Source: Lachnospiraceae bacterium
GTDB lineage: Bacteria > Bacillota > Clostridia > Lachnospirales > Lachnospiraceae
DNA: 64,000 nucleotides
NCBI GenBank assembly: GCA_017511045.1
Contig: JAFWLM010000101.1
Span: 1-64,000, forward strand
Direction: 5' to 3'
Shown in pieces: positions 50,312-59,235 of the stretch; the first letter of the stretch is position 1; every line of letters starts with the position of its first letter. The translations under genes were made by a program, and so were the position numbers. Under the pieces are notes generated by a model. It saw only the letters and a list, made by a program, of their open reading frames with translations, had not been told where the DNA came from and searched no databases.

Positions 50312-51691
50312 TCACTCTCCGGGATAGTAATCAAGGCCTTCTCCCTCAAGGTAAACGAATGGATCTATGGCAACTCCATCCTCTATGATCTCGAAGTGGC
50401 AATGGTTGCCTGTGGAGTTTCCTGTACTGCCTGCATATCCGATCACCTCGTAACGTTCCACATGCTGTCCGACTTCACAGGCAAGCTCGCTCATGTGTGC
50501 ATAGCGGGTCTGAAGATGGTCGTCATGCTGGATCACAACCTGATTTCCATAGCCGTCTCCGCTCTCCTCTGCTTTTATGACCGTTCCCGGGCAGCTTGCA
50601 TAGATCGGCTCCCCATAGGAGCAGGCGTAGTCATTGCCCTTATGAAGCGATCCCCAGCGATATCCAAAGCCGGAAGATAAGAAACAGTTCGCAAGCGGCT
50701 GAACGAAGGTCGGAGGAGTCATCGTTCCCGAGCGGACGATCTGTGCAACAGGTTCTTTATAAACGGTCTGGGAAAGGATCTCGCGTTCACTCTCCTGTCC
50801 ATTGATATTGATGATCCTTGCAGTAACATTTCTGTTTCCCGCTACCGCTTCTCTTTCCTCCTCATTCTGTCCCTCGTACATCGTATCGTCATAGATATAC
50901 TCGACCGGTGCATAATAGTCTTCATCATAGTTCGCGACTGTCGCTGTTACAACACCTAATGCACTGCCGTTTTCAAGTGCCTCATTTACTGCTGCATCCG
51001 CTTTGAAAACTGCAGAAGAGTCTGTATACACAGAACGGATCTCCAGAGTATCAACAAAGCCAACAGACTCAAGTTTGTGCAGCTCTTTTAATGCTGCGCT
51101 CCTGGTGACACCTTCCGTGCTCATTTTCTCATCAATTCTCTGCTCCATCAGCAGGGAATCGTAAAGTTCATAAGTCATTCCGGTAAAGCTTCCGTCTTTT
51201 TGGGTATTCAAACGGACATCATATTCATCTTCCGTATCATACTGATTTAAGAGTGCCTGAAGCACACGGTTTGCCGTCATCTGCGAATCGACGGTAAGAG
51301 AGTATGCTCCGGAACTGAGCATGATCGCCTGCACATAATTCAGGTTGGTATACTCTTTCAGTTTTGTATAGATCGTATCTGAGAGTTCTTCAGCCTGTTC
51401 TGTTTTTGCAAACGCTCTTTTTTCTTTTTCGACTGTGAATTTTGAATCTACATAAACGATGGAGTCAGCCTCCTTACTGAGCCTGATACGGGCATCTGCA
51501 AGTGCCTGCTCCGCCGTTTCCCTGTTGTTGGATGTGCCGACGGTCTCTCCGTCGATCTTCACGATGTAATAATCGAGACCGGATGCAAAGCTGCTGGTAT
51601 TAAACAGAAACAGCAATAGAAAACAGCATAAAAATGCCGCTGCTGCATATGTCAGTTTGATTCGTTTATGATATCTGGTCAGTTTTCTCAT
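50312..51691 (-). CDS. M23 family metallopeptidase with G5 domain
   Basis: 459 residues. An N-terminal membrane helix (about 15-36) acts as signal or anchor. A long middle region (40-255) contains YIVKIDGETVGT-like repeats seen in YabE-type proteins. A G5 domain (about 260-335; SQTVYKEPVAQIVRSGT) precedes the M23 domain (about 345-450) with zinc ligands in HKGNDYA and NHCHFEI. It should cut peptide cross-bridges of peptidoglycan outside the cell. Has its own promoter and is divergent from the DUF6077-like gene. Confidence 0.92.
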   Translation of the reverse strand: MRKLTRYHKRIKLTYAAAAFLCCFLLLFLFNTSSFASGLDYYIVKIDGETVGTSNNRETAEQALADARIRLSKEADSIVYVDSKFTVEKEKRAFAKTEQAEELSDTIYTKLKEYTNLNYVQAIMLSSGAYSLTVDSQMTANRVLQALLNQYDTEDEYDVRLNTQKDGSFTGMTYELYDSLLMEQRIDEKMSTEGVTRSAALKELHKLESVGFVDTLEIRSVYTDSSAVFKADAAVNEALENGSALGVVTATVANYDEDYYAPVEYIYDDTMYEGQNEEEREAVAGNRNVTARIININGQESEREILSQTVYKEPVAQIVRSGTMTPPTFVQPLANCFLSSGFGYRWGSLHKGNDYACSYGEPIYASCPGTVIKAEESGDGYGNQVVIQHDDHLQTRYAHMSELACEVGQHVERYEVIGYAGSTGNSTGNHCHFEIIEDGVAIDPFVYLEGEGLDYYPGE

Positions 51692-51727
51692 TTATGATTT
51701 GTAATCTTTCCGTAACAATTACGTAAC

Positions 51728-51756
51728 ATTTTAACAGCATCTCCGTCTTCTGTAAA
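51728..51756 (-). promoter_or_regulatory. Promoter of the M23 peptidase gene
   Basis: TTTACA (51756-51751), exact 17-nt spacer, TAAAAT (51733-51728) with TGT before it (extended -10) on the minus strand. Confidence 0.75.
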
Positions 51757-51814
51757 GGCTGATTTTAGACATAAGAGATGAATATTTTGTGACCTCATTC
51801 CCGCGGAAAGATGA

Positions 51815-51843
51815 TTGAAGCAAAAGCAACATTATTATATAAT
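51815..51843 (+). promoter_or_regulatory. Promoter of the DUF6077-like membrane protein
   Basis: TTGAAG (51815-51820), exact 17-nt spacer, TATAAT (51838-51843). Predicted start near 51850, only about eight bases before GTG 51858. Confidence 0.75.
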
Positions 51844-51857
51844 AGGCCCATATTTGG

Positions 51858-53828
51858 GTGGCCACTTTGTTAAAGTTTATTTGGGATGATCTGGTCTGGG
51901 TACTGCCTGCATTTCTTTTGGTCATTTGCTACCTTACAGGCGATCTGGTCCAGATGCTGTTTCAAGTCCATAAAGGCATCTGTCTCAAAGTCCTTTCAGG
52001 CTTTGTTATTTTATTGTGTCTTTTTCATCTGACAAGCCTCCCGTTTATGTATAACGACTGGCCGTTTACGACGCTATACACGCTCTTTCTCTGTGATCTG
52101 ATCGGGATCATTATTGCATACTCTGTCATTTCGATCGTGAAACGTAGAATACCGCTTCAGGATGATCTGGATGGTCTCCGGACCGCCTTCCGGGATATCA
52201 TCAAAAAGCGCTGGTGGCATCTGATCCTTTGGGCCTCAGCACTCTTTTTGATCATCTGGCATATCTCAATGGTGATCTTACATGTCGGACATAACGTTGA
52301 TGACAACTTCTACATTTCAGAAAGTGTCACGATCCTTTCCAGAAACCGTCTGATGAACGTACTTCCTGCCTGCGGCATAGAAGGAAGTGTCTTTCCGGCA
52401 ACTTATATCCTGGTCAGCTGGGAAACCCTGATCGCAGCAATATCCAAGCTGTTTCTTGTCAGCCCGGCAGTCCTGTGTCACAGCATCATTCCTGCGTTTC
52501 TTTTGCCGCTCCATTACATGGCTTATTACGCAGCTGCACGGGAGTTCTCGAGAAGAAAAACTGCTTTGTTTATGATTTTTGTGCTGCTTTTAAACTTTGC
52601 CTGCGGACCTTCCACCTATAACCAGGGAGCTTTTTTGACCCTCAGGATCTGGCAGGGAAAAGCAGTGCTTGTAAACATTCTTCTTCCTTTGCTGCTATAC
52701 GAATTTCTTCGTATCACAAAAGCAAAGAAACTCTCGCTGAATAATATATTCTTTCTTTTTTCGCTCCTGCTTGCAAGTCAGGCCGCAACGACTGTCGGTA
52801 CCTATCTTGCACCGGTCCTTTATGCAGTCTATGCAATCACCTTCCTGATCATTCACCGGAAAATAAAAGAGTTCTTAAAACTCCTGATCCCGGCTGCAGG
52901 CATCACACCGTTTGTATTGTGGAAACTGTGGATCCTTTTATCCGCGGGAACCCTCGGCGATCTGAGTGAGGGCACCGGTGTATATGACCGCTCCTTCAGA
53001 GAGCTTTTGATGCGCTATTTCGGTTTCAGCCTTGTAGTGCTCTTCTTCATCATAGCGATCATTATCCTGGCTGTCAGGATCCGAAAAGGACCGCAGAAGT
53101 CCTTACGCTTTTTCTTTCTTATCGCCACCCTGCTCATGATCGTATTCCTGATCAATCCACTCGTAATGCCGTTTGCAGAGCGCTTTATTACAGGTTCCGG
53201 TGTCTACTGGCGAGTATTCTGGCTTCTGCAGATCACTTTTGTGACGGCGCTTGGCTTATGCTATATCTGCGAGATACCGAAAAAGAAACTTTTACAGACA
53301 GCGATCCTGCTCTTCCTTTCGATCGCAATCCTGATCTCAGGCCGTAGTATTTTTAAAGATGAAGATGTAAAGGAAAAATTCAAAAATCATTCCAAGGTTT
53401 CCGAGACCACAAGGAGGATCGTCTATACCGTGCGTTCAGAAGTAGAGCGTGACAATCCGGATGCAAGCGATGAGGAGCAGGCAGTTATTGAACAGGAAAC
53501 GATTCTGCTGCTACCAAAGAGCCTTGTAAGAGAACTTCGCCAGTATGCAGATATTTCACTTATTTATTATCCATATTATTCGAACAACTATTATGCTTAT
53601 CAGACCGACGCGGAGTTTGAGCAACTGCAGTACATATATGACCTGCTTTACCGGAAAAAAAGCTGGAATAGTAAATATCTGTACAATGCAGTTACGACCC
53701 TCGGCATTGATTATGTTGCGATCGGAAGTGATACAGCAGAAGAGAACGCCGCGGATATTCCTTTCTGGTTTGAAGCAGTTTACAGAGGAAAACGTTATAC
53801 GCTTTACAAAACAAACGGTGGGCATTAG
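51858..53828 (+). CDS. Multi-pass membrane protein, DUF6077-like (GT-C-like architecture)
   Basis: 656 residues with about 12-13 membrane helices, then a soluble C-terminal domain of about 155 residues. The first outer loop has HVGHNVDDNFYISES, an acidic motif of the kind seen in GT-C glycosyltransferases. I think it belongs to DUF6077, but this is from memory of the pattern. A role in extracytoplasmic sugar transfer from polyprenyl phosphate is a guess. The GTG at 51858 is the first in-frame start after the promoter and has no Shine-Dalgarno site; TTG 51867 is an alternative. The last five codons form the left arm of the terminator. Confidence 0.75.
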   Translation: MATLLKFIWDDLVWVLPAFLLVICYLTGDLVQMLFQVHKGICLKVLSGFVILLCLFHLTSLPFMYNDWPFTTLYTLFLCDLIGIIIAYSVISIVKRRIPLQDDLDGLRTAFRDIIKKRWWHLILWASALFLIIWHISMVILHVGHNVDDNFYISESVTILSRNRLMNVLPACGIEGSVFPATYILVSWETLIAAISKLFLVSPAVLCHSIIPAFLLPLHYMAYYAAAREFSRRKTALFMIFVLLLNFACGPSTYNQGAFLTLRIWQGKAVLVNILLPLLLYEFLRITKAKKLSLNNIFFLFSLLLASQAATTVGTYLAPVLYAVYAITFLIIHRKIKEFLKLLIPAAGITPFVLWKLWILLSAGTLGDLSEGTGVYDRSFRELLMRYFGFSLVVLFFIIAIIILAVRIRKGPQKSLRFFFLIATLLMIVFLINPLVMPFAERFITGSGVYWRVFWLLQITFVTALGLCYICEIPKKKLLQTAILLFLSIAILISGRSIFKDEDVKEKFKNHSKVSETTRRIVYTVRSEVERDNPDASDEEQAVIEQETILLLPKSLVRELRQYADISLIYYPYYSNNYYAYQTDAEFEQLQYIYDLLYRKKSWNSKYLYNAVTTLGIDYVAIGSDTAEENAADIPFWFEAVYRGKRYTLYKTNGGH

Positions 53829-53845
53829 CCCACCGTTTTCTTTTT
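53814..53845 (+). terminator. Bidirectional terminator overlapping the end of the DUF6077-like gene
   Basis: Perfect 10-bp stem AACGGTGGGC / GCCCACCGTT (53814-53823 with 53828-53837), ATTA loop, then TTCTTTTTG. The stop codon TAG (53826-53828) spans the loop and right arm. The T-rich left side also allows termination of dapB from the other side. Confidence 0.92.
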
Positions 53846-53895
53846 GATACCCAATTGTATTTTTGATTTCAGTTCTGCAGCAGTTTTTTCAAAGA

Positions 53896-54657
53896 TCAGC
53901 CAACCACATCACTCATGCTGTAAAGCGCTGCTTCTTTTCCATGCAGGAAAAGTGCCGCATTCAGTGCTCCGTTTGCAAAGACTGCCCTGGAAAGCGCGGT
54001 GTGTCTGATCTCAATGATCTCATCTGTACCTGCAAAGATCACTTCATGCTCGCCGACGATCGTGCCTCCGCGGACTGCGCTGATTCCGATCTCATCGTGC
54101 GGACGCTCCATTCTGCGCTCTGTACGATTATAAACATATTCCAGATCTTTACCTATGCCTTCCGCTACAGCGTCTGCCAGCATATTTGCGGTTCCGCTTG
54201 GAGCATCCAGTTTATGCTTGTGGTGCTTTTCTACAATATCCGTATCGAAGCCTGCATCATATAATGTTTTGCTGATATCTTTTAACACTTTAATCAGAGT
54301 ATTGATTCCCAGGGACATGTTTCCGGAACGGAGCACCGGAACCTTTTTTGAAAGTTCTTTGATCGCTTTGATCTGCTCCTCGCTTAAACCGGTCGTACAG
54401 ATCACAGCTGCGATTCTTTTTTCCCCTGCATAAGCAATCAATCCGTCTACTGCGGAAGCGGTGGAAATGTCAATGATCACATCTGCCTCCTCTTTCACAT
54501 CCGCGAGGGAATCATAGATCGGATACGACTTCCCGCCTGCTTCTGTATCTGCTCTGTCGACACCGGCTACGATCGTAATGTCTTCATAATCAGCAGCCAG
54601 AGAGGATACCATATTTCCCATTCTTCCGTTACATCCATGGATCAGTACTCTTGTCAT
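53896..54657 (-). CDS. dapB: 4-hydroxy-tetrahydrodipicolinate reductase
   Basis: 253 residues. Nucleotide motif VLIHGCNGRMGNMV, catalytic EKHHKHKLDAPSGTA and RGGTIVGEHEVIFAG are diagnostic. It reduces the DapA product with NAD(P)H toward diaminopimelate and lysine. GAGGTG precedes the ATG. It is downstream of dapA in the same direction, with a strong hairpin between them. Confidence 0.97.
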   Translation of the reverse strand: MTRVLIHGCNGRMGNMVSSLAADYEDITIVAGVDRADTEAGGKSYPIYDSLADVKEEADVIIDISTASAVDGLIAYAGEKRIAAVICTTGLSEEQIKAIKELSKKVPVLRSGNMSLGINTLIKVLKDISKTLYDAGFDTDIVEKHHKHKLDAPSGTANMLADAVAEGIGKDLEYVYNRTERRMERPHDEIGISAVRGGTIVGEHEVIFAGTDEIIEIRHTALSRAVFANGALNAALFLHGKEAALYSMSDVVG

Positions 54658-54707
54658 TTTTTCACCTCATTATTATTTCAATCACTTTAAAAAAATAAGC
54701 TGTTAAT

Positions 54708-54739
54708 AATTCACGCTGACAGTGAAGCCAGCGTGAATT
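54708..54739 (-). other. Hairpin between dapA and dapB
   Basis: Perfect 11-bp inverted repeat AATTCACGCTG / CAGCGTGAATT (54708-54718 with 54729-54739) with a ten-base loop. On the minus strand it is followed by ATTAACAGC and only then by T-rich sequence, so it is a poor terminator. It may attenuate or stabilise the transcript. Confidence 0.6.
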
Positions 54740-54749
54740 TCAGTCCTTG

Positions 54750-55649
54750 TTATTTTACTAATTTGATTCCGAAGTCCGTCAGTGCCTTGCGCAGTCTTTC
54801 AAGGTTTGCCGGCTCCATTTCGCAAAGCGGGCTTCTCAGCGGGCCTGCTTCCATGCCCATCAGATTCATGGCTGTCTTAACCGGGATCGGGTTGACCTCG
54901 CAAAACAGCGCGTTGATCAGATCCAGACAGTCAAGCTGCATCTTTGTGCAAGTTGCAGGATCACCGTTCAAATATGCCATGACCATATCATGTGTGTATT
55001 TCGGAGCAATGTTTCCAAGTACGGAGATCACGCCGAGTCCGCCAAGTGCCATGATCGGTGCAACCTGGTCATCATTTCCGGAGTAGATGTCAAGGCAGCC
55101 GGAATCCTGAGCCAGTGCAGCAAGTTTTGCGATCTGGCTGATGTTTCCGCTTGCTTCCTTTACAGCAACGATGTTCTCGCAGTCTTTTGCAAGCTTCACA
55201 GCTGTTTCCGGAAGAAGGTTCACGCCGGTTCTGCTCGGAACGTTGTAAAGGATGATCGGAAGATCTACGCCTTTTGCAAGTCTGGTGTAGTGCTCGATCA
55301 GACCCTTCTGGGTTGCCTTGTTGTAGTACGGAGTTACCATTAAAAGACCGTCACAGCCGATTTCCTGGCATTTTTTGCTAGTATACTCGGAAGTTCTCGT
55401 GTTATTGGATCCGCAGCCGCCGATGATCGGGATACGTTTTTTCGCAGCCTGAACAGCGCATGCAATTGCGTCCATATGCTCATCCACATCCTGTGTGGAA
55501 GGCTCTCCAGTAGTGCCGCAGATGATCAGAGCATCGGTGCCGTTATTGATGTGATATTCTACATACTCTTCGATCTTTTCAAAGTTGATATCTTCGTTTT
55601 CTTTCATTGGTGTTACCATTGCAACACCTGCTCCTTTAAAAATGGCCAT
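54750..55649 (-). CDS. dapA: 4-hydroxy-tetrahydrodipicolinate synthase
   Basis: 299 residues. Motifs ALIICGTTGEPST, the Tyr in ILYNVPSRTGVNLLP, and the Schiff-base Lys in IVAVKEASGN are present. It condenses pyruvate with aspartate semialdehyde in diaminopimelate synthesis. The ATG at 55649 has GGGAGG five bases upstream; the frame upstream of it is not needed. It follows the class A PBP gene by 56 nt with no room for a lysine riboswitch. Confidence 0.97.
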   Translation of the reverse strand: MAIFKGAGVAMVTPMKENEDINFEKIEEYVEYHINNGTDALIICGTTGEPSTQDVDEHMDAIACAVQAAKKRIPIIGGCGSNNTRTSEYTSKKCQEIGCDGLLMVTPYYNKATQKGLIEHYTRLAKGVDLPIILYNVPSRTGVNLLPETAVKLAKDCENIVAVKEASGNISQIAKLAALAQDSGCLDIYSGNDDQVAPIMALGGLGVISVLGNIAPKYTHDMVMAYLNGDPATCTKMQLDCLDLINALFCEVNPIPVKTAMNLMGMEAGPLRSPLCEMEPANLERLRKALTDFGIKLVK

Positions 55650-55705
55650 TTTATCCTCCCTAAAATGCAATCACTTGTTGATTCATATTATCAATTGTTT
55701 TAGCT

Positions 55706-58375
55706 TTAATTCTCCGATGAGGTGGTTTCAGTATCGTCTTCTCCCGTATCTTCCGTCTTCGCATCCTCCTCGGCCTTACTCCTCGACTCGGCATCGGCCT
55801 TGCTCTTCGACTCCCATTCCGCCGTGTGTATCGTACACTTGTCTTTTGGAGGTGCATACTCGGAATCGGCTGTCGTTCCTTTCGCCTCGCCTCCGGTTAC
55901 ATCCATCGGCCTTGTCCTGCAGACCAGAGGAACTTTCTTCGGGCAGTACTCTGTCGGAAGCTTCTTGGATTCTTCGCAGACGGTTACGCTTGTATGAACA
56001 TCACAGGAGCCGCCCGGAACTGTTCCTTCTGCAAAGTACTCACTTACGACCATGGAGCCGCCCGGATCCTTATCGCAAAGATCTCCTACCGGAAGTTTAC
56101 CGGACTTCTTGCAGATTGCAGCCTGCACGATGCCGCCTGTCATCTCAAACTCGCCTCCGGTCTTTCCAAGAGCTTCGCAGACCTGATTCATGATCGTTGC
56201 CCACATGTATTCGTGGTAGCTTCCGCCCATCTCGATACTTCTGTTTTCATCGTATCCGGTCCAGATGGAAGCTGCGAGACCATTCGGTACATAGCCGCAG
56301 AACCAAAGGTCCTTATCATCCGTTGTCGTACCGGTCTTTCCTGCTGCCGGTGTTCCGGTATCCCAGAGCTGGCAGGCAGTACCTGTACCGCTGTTAACAA
56401 CGTCCTGCATCGCGCTGGTAAGAAGGCTTGCTGTGCTTTCCTTAATGACTGTGTGGGTCTCCGGTACATTATCTAAGATCACAGTTCCGTCCATTGCAAC
56501 GATCTTCGTGTAAAGGACTGGTTCCACATAATTACCTTTGTTTGCGATCGAACCGAATGCCGCGGTGATCTCAAGGTTTGTGATACCGTTCGTGATACCA
56601 CCGAGAGCTGTAGCAACGTGCTCATCATTCTGCGGATCGATCGTGGTAAAGCCGAAGCTCTGCAGATACTGGATTCCGAGATAAGGTCCGATATCATAAA
56701 GCGTCTTGACTGCAAGAACGTTCATGGAATCGCGGATACCATCACGAACCGTGCTTAAGCCTCTGTAGGAATCGCCCCACCAGTTGTGAACGTCACGGTT
56801 GATATTTCCGCCGTAATGGAACGGAGAGTCATCGATCGCAGTTCCCAGGGTATATCCTGCAGCATCTAAGGCCGGAGCGTACGCAGAAAGGACCTTAAAG
56901 CAGGAACCCGGCTGTCTGGTCGTATCCTTCGCTCTGTTCAGCGTTAAGTTCTGGGTCTTTTCACCACGGCCGCCGCAAAGTGCAAGGACCTGTCCGGTCG
57001 TATAGTCCATAACAGTAAAGGAGACCTGAGGCTGGATCGTATAGACGGTATTCTCATACGTGATCACATCGCCTTCCTTAATATAATAGTCCTTAAACTG
57101 CTGGATCGCCGCATCGGCTTCTTCTGTGCTGTAATAGTCGTGTTTATATTCGTTTCTGTCTGTCTGATTATTATAGAAGTTGTATTCGCCTAAAACATCT
57201 TCTTTAAAGTGTGTAATATCTCTCTGATTCAGATACTCGGTCGTTCCGTCCGGATGATCGACAGTCAGATCCCAACTGATCGCATAGGTGCTGTCGCCCG
57301 GATAGTTGTCCCAGTTATTGACCTCACGGTCAACGATCTCCTGAACCGTCTGGTTCTGTGTCGCATATACCGTCAGACCTCCTGTATAAAGCAGGTTGTA
57401 TGCCTGTGCGTAGGTATATCCGGCCTTCGTCTGAAGATCATCGATCAGATCATCTACCAGGGAATCGACAAAGTAGGAATACAGGGAGTTACCCTGGCTC
57501 TGTGCATTATCGCTGACACCGGCATAGACATCCTCTGCCCAGGCTGCATCATACTCTTCCTGCGTGATGTGACCGTTCTTCAGCATCCGATCTAAGCAGG
57601 CTTCCATTCTCTTACGGTTCTTTTCCGGGAACCTGGCCGGGTTGTTGGCACTCGGATTCTGGGTAATCGCTGCGATAACAGCGCACTGAGCAACGTCGAG
57701 CTGGGAAACATCCTTGTTAAAATAGTATTTGGATGCGATCTTAACACCATAGTTACCACCGCCTAAGTTGATGGTGTTCAGGTAGTTGATCAGGATCTCG
57801 TCCTTGCCCATTTCTTTTTCGAGTTTTAATGCTAAGATCTGCTCCTGAATCTTTCTTCTGAGAAGAGAACCTGTGGAGCGCTCAAATCCACCGGTCTCAA
57901 AAACGTTGTTTTTGATCAGCTGCTGCGTGATCGTGGAAGCACCCTGGCTGTCGTGATCTTTAATGATACTCCAGACAGCTCTGGCAATACCTTTTAAGTC
58001 GACACCATTGTGTTCATAGAAACGTTCATCCTCAAGATCGATGAAAGCATATTTCAGAGTTTCCGGGATCTCGTCCAATGAAGCTTCGATCCTCTTGGCA
58101 CTTGCAGCTGAAAGCTGGACCATCTGATTCCCGTTCGCGTCTAAGATCGTCGTCGGGTACATGGTCGGTACAACAGAAACTTCTTCCAGAGAAGGAGTTG
58201 CTTTCGCGATACCCACAACAACACCGAGTCCTGTGCAGAGAACGATGCAGATAATTGCAAGGATCGTCAGCAGGAAATAGCGGATGATCCGCACTACGAC
58301 ACTGGTTTTTTTCTTCTTCTTCCCCGAATTGAGGTTCTTCTGTTTTGCCTGTACTTCTTCGGAATTAAATTTCAT
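55706..58375 (-). CDS. Class A penicillin-binding protein (transglycosylase/transpeptidase)
   Basis: 889 residues. Basic cytoplasmic N-terminus, one membrane helix (about 28-52), GT51 domain with catalytic Glu115 in DLEDERFYEHNG and QGASTITQQLIKN. The transpeptidase domain has Ser491 in PGSCFK, Ser550-Met-Asn, and Lys680-Thr-Gly. The Cys-rich C-terminal part (about 760-850) and a Ser/Glu/Asp-rich tail follow. It polymerises glycan and cross-links peptides at the outer membrane face. It is led by a perfect sigma-A promoter and followed by dapA and dapB, so wall-precursor genes may be transcribed together. Confidence 0.94.
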   Translation of the reverse strand: MKFNSEEVQAKQKNLNSGKKKKKTSVVVRIIRYFLLTILAIICIVLCTGLGVVVGIAKATPSLEEVSVVPTMYPTTILDANGNQMVQLSAASAKRIEASLDEIPETLKYAFIDLEDERFYEHNGVDLKGIARAVWSIIKDHDSQGASTITQQLIKNNVFETGGFERSTGSLLRRKIQEQILALKLEKEMGKDEILINYLNTINLGGGNYGVKIASKYYFNKDVSQLDVAQCAVIAAITQNPSANNPARFPEKNRKRMEACLDRMLKNGHITQEEYDAAWAEDVYAGVSDNAQSQGNSLYSYFVDSLVDDLIDDLQTKAGYTYAQAYNLLYTGGLTVYATQNQTVQEIVDREVNNWDNYPGDSTYAISWDLTVDHPDGTTEYLNQRDITHFKEDVLGEYNFYNNQTDRNEYKHDYYSTEEADAAIQQFKDYYIKEGDVITYENTVYTIQPQVSFTVMDYTTGQVLALCGGRGEKTQNLTLNRAKDTTRQPGSCFKVLSAYAPALDAAGYTLGTAIDDSPFHYGGNINRDVHNWWGDSYRGLSTVRDGIRDSMNVLAVKTLYDIGPYLGIQYLQSFGFTTIDPQNDEHVATALGGITNGITNLEITAAFGSIANKGNYVEPVLYTKIVAMDGTVILDNVPETHTVIKESTASLLTSAMQDVVNSGTGTACQLWDTGTPAAGKTGTTTDDKDLWFCGYVPNGLAASIWTGYDENRSIEMGGSYHEYMWATIMNQVCEALGKTGGEFEMTGGIVQAAICKKSGKLPVGDLCDKDPGGSMVVSEYFAEGTVPGGSCDVHTSVTVCEESKKLPTEYCPKKVPLVCRTRPMDVTGGEAKGTTADSEYAPPKDKCTIHTAEWESKSKADAESRSKAEEDAKTEDTGEDDTETTSSEN

Positions 58376-58423
58376 ATATTAACCTCATAATAAGTGTTCG
58401 TTTTCTTTGCATATAGATGGTAG

Positions 58424-58452
58424 ATTATACATCATATGCCCTTCCTTGTCAA
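58424..58452 (-). promoter_or_regulatory. Consensus promoter of the class A PBP gene
   Basis: TTGACA (58452-58447), exact 17-nt spacer, TATAAT (58429-58424) on the minus strand: 12 of 12 consensus bases. Confidence 0.92.
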
Positions 58453-58494
58453 AAAACGAGGATAACGAAAAAGTCCCTCTAATCGGTCATTTTA

Positions 58495-58523
58495 TTGTGG
58501 AAAACAGAAAAAAATGTTAAAAT
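58495..58523 (+). promoter_or_regulatory. Candidate promoter of the YigZ gene
   Basis: TTGTGG (58495-58500), exact 17-nt spacer, TAAAAT (58518-58523) with TGT before it (extended -10). Leader about 50 nt. Confidence 0.6.
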
Positions 58524-58580
58524 TCTCTGAAAATTGTGTTATCAGAAGATGAAAGCTGAAAGAGAGCGTTTGAAGCCAAA

Positions 58581-59231
58581 ATGTGTGCTTATGTTGTATC
58601 CGGGCAGTCGGAATCTAAGATCGAAGTTAAAAAATCGGTTTTCATCGCGACTGTAAGAGAAGTTCATAGCGAAGAAGAGGCCCTTTCCTTCCTGGAAGAG
58701 ATGAGAAAGACGTATTGGGATGCAAAGCACAACTGCTATGCCTATATCCTGGGGGAGCGGAATGAGATCCGCCGTTTTTCAGACGACAAAGAACCTCAGG
58801 GGACAGCCGGAAAGCCGATCCTTGAGGCTATTTCTGCCGGGGGCTTTCAGAATACCGCCGTTGTCGTGACCCGTTACTTCGGAGGTGTCCTTTTAGGGAC
58901 CGGCGGACTGGTGAGAGCCTACAGTCAGGCGGCTTCCTTAGGGCTTTCGGAATCAGCACATTTCCCGGTCGCAAAAGGGAATCTGCTTTCCGTCAGATGC
59001 AGCTATTCCGATTCCGGAAAGATCCAGTATCTGATCAACACTGCCGGTATTCCTTTGATGGATTCCGTCTATGCCGAAGATGTCTGCTTTACCTTAGCGG
59101 TCAGCGAAAACCAGGTGGATGAAACCGTCAAAAAAATAACAGAAGCCGCAAATGGTGCAGCTTCTGTTCAAATCTTAGAAGAAATTCATTTTATTCAGGA
59201 CGGCTCGTCAGCAAAACTTTACAGTTTCTGA
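58581..59231 (+). CDS. yigZ: YigZ/IMPACT family protein
   Basis: 216 residues. N-terminal IMPACT domain with ESKIEVKKSVFIATV, YWDAKHNCYAYILG, DDKEPQGTAGKPIL and VVVTRYFGGVLLGTGGLVRAY. A C-terminal DUF1949-type domain follows (about 140-205). The family is thought to bind nucleic acid or act in translation control; no reaction is established. The ATG at 58581 gives the expected N-terminus but has only a weak upstream purine stretch. It is convergent with valS, four bases apart, with no terminator between. Confidence 0.92.
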   Translation: MCAYVVSGQSESKIEVKKSVFIATVREVHSEEEALSFLEEMRKTYWDAKHNCYAYILGERNEIRRFSDDKEPQGTAGKPILEAISAGGFQNTAVVVTRYFGGVLLGTGGLVRAYSQAASLGLSESAHFPVAKGNLLSVRCSYSDSGKIQYLINTAGIPLMDSVYAEDVCFTLAVSENQVDETVKKITEAANGAASVQILEEIHFIQDGSSAKLYSF

Positions 59232-59235
59232 TTTC

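Noticed and set aside
55650..55705. Lysine riboswitch before dapA
   Set aside because: The gap is 56 bases with no complex structure.
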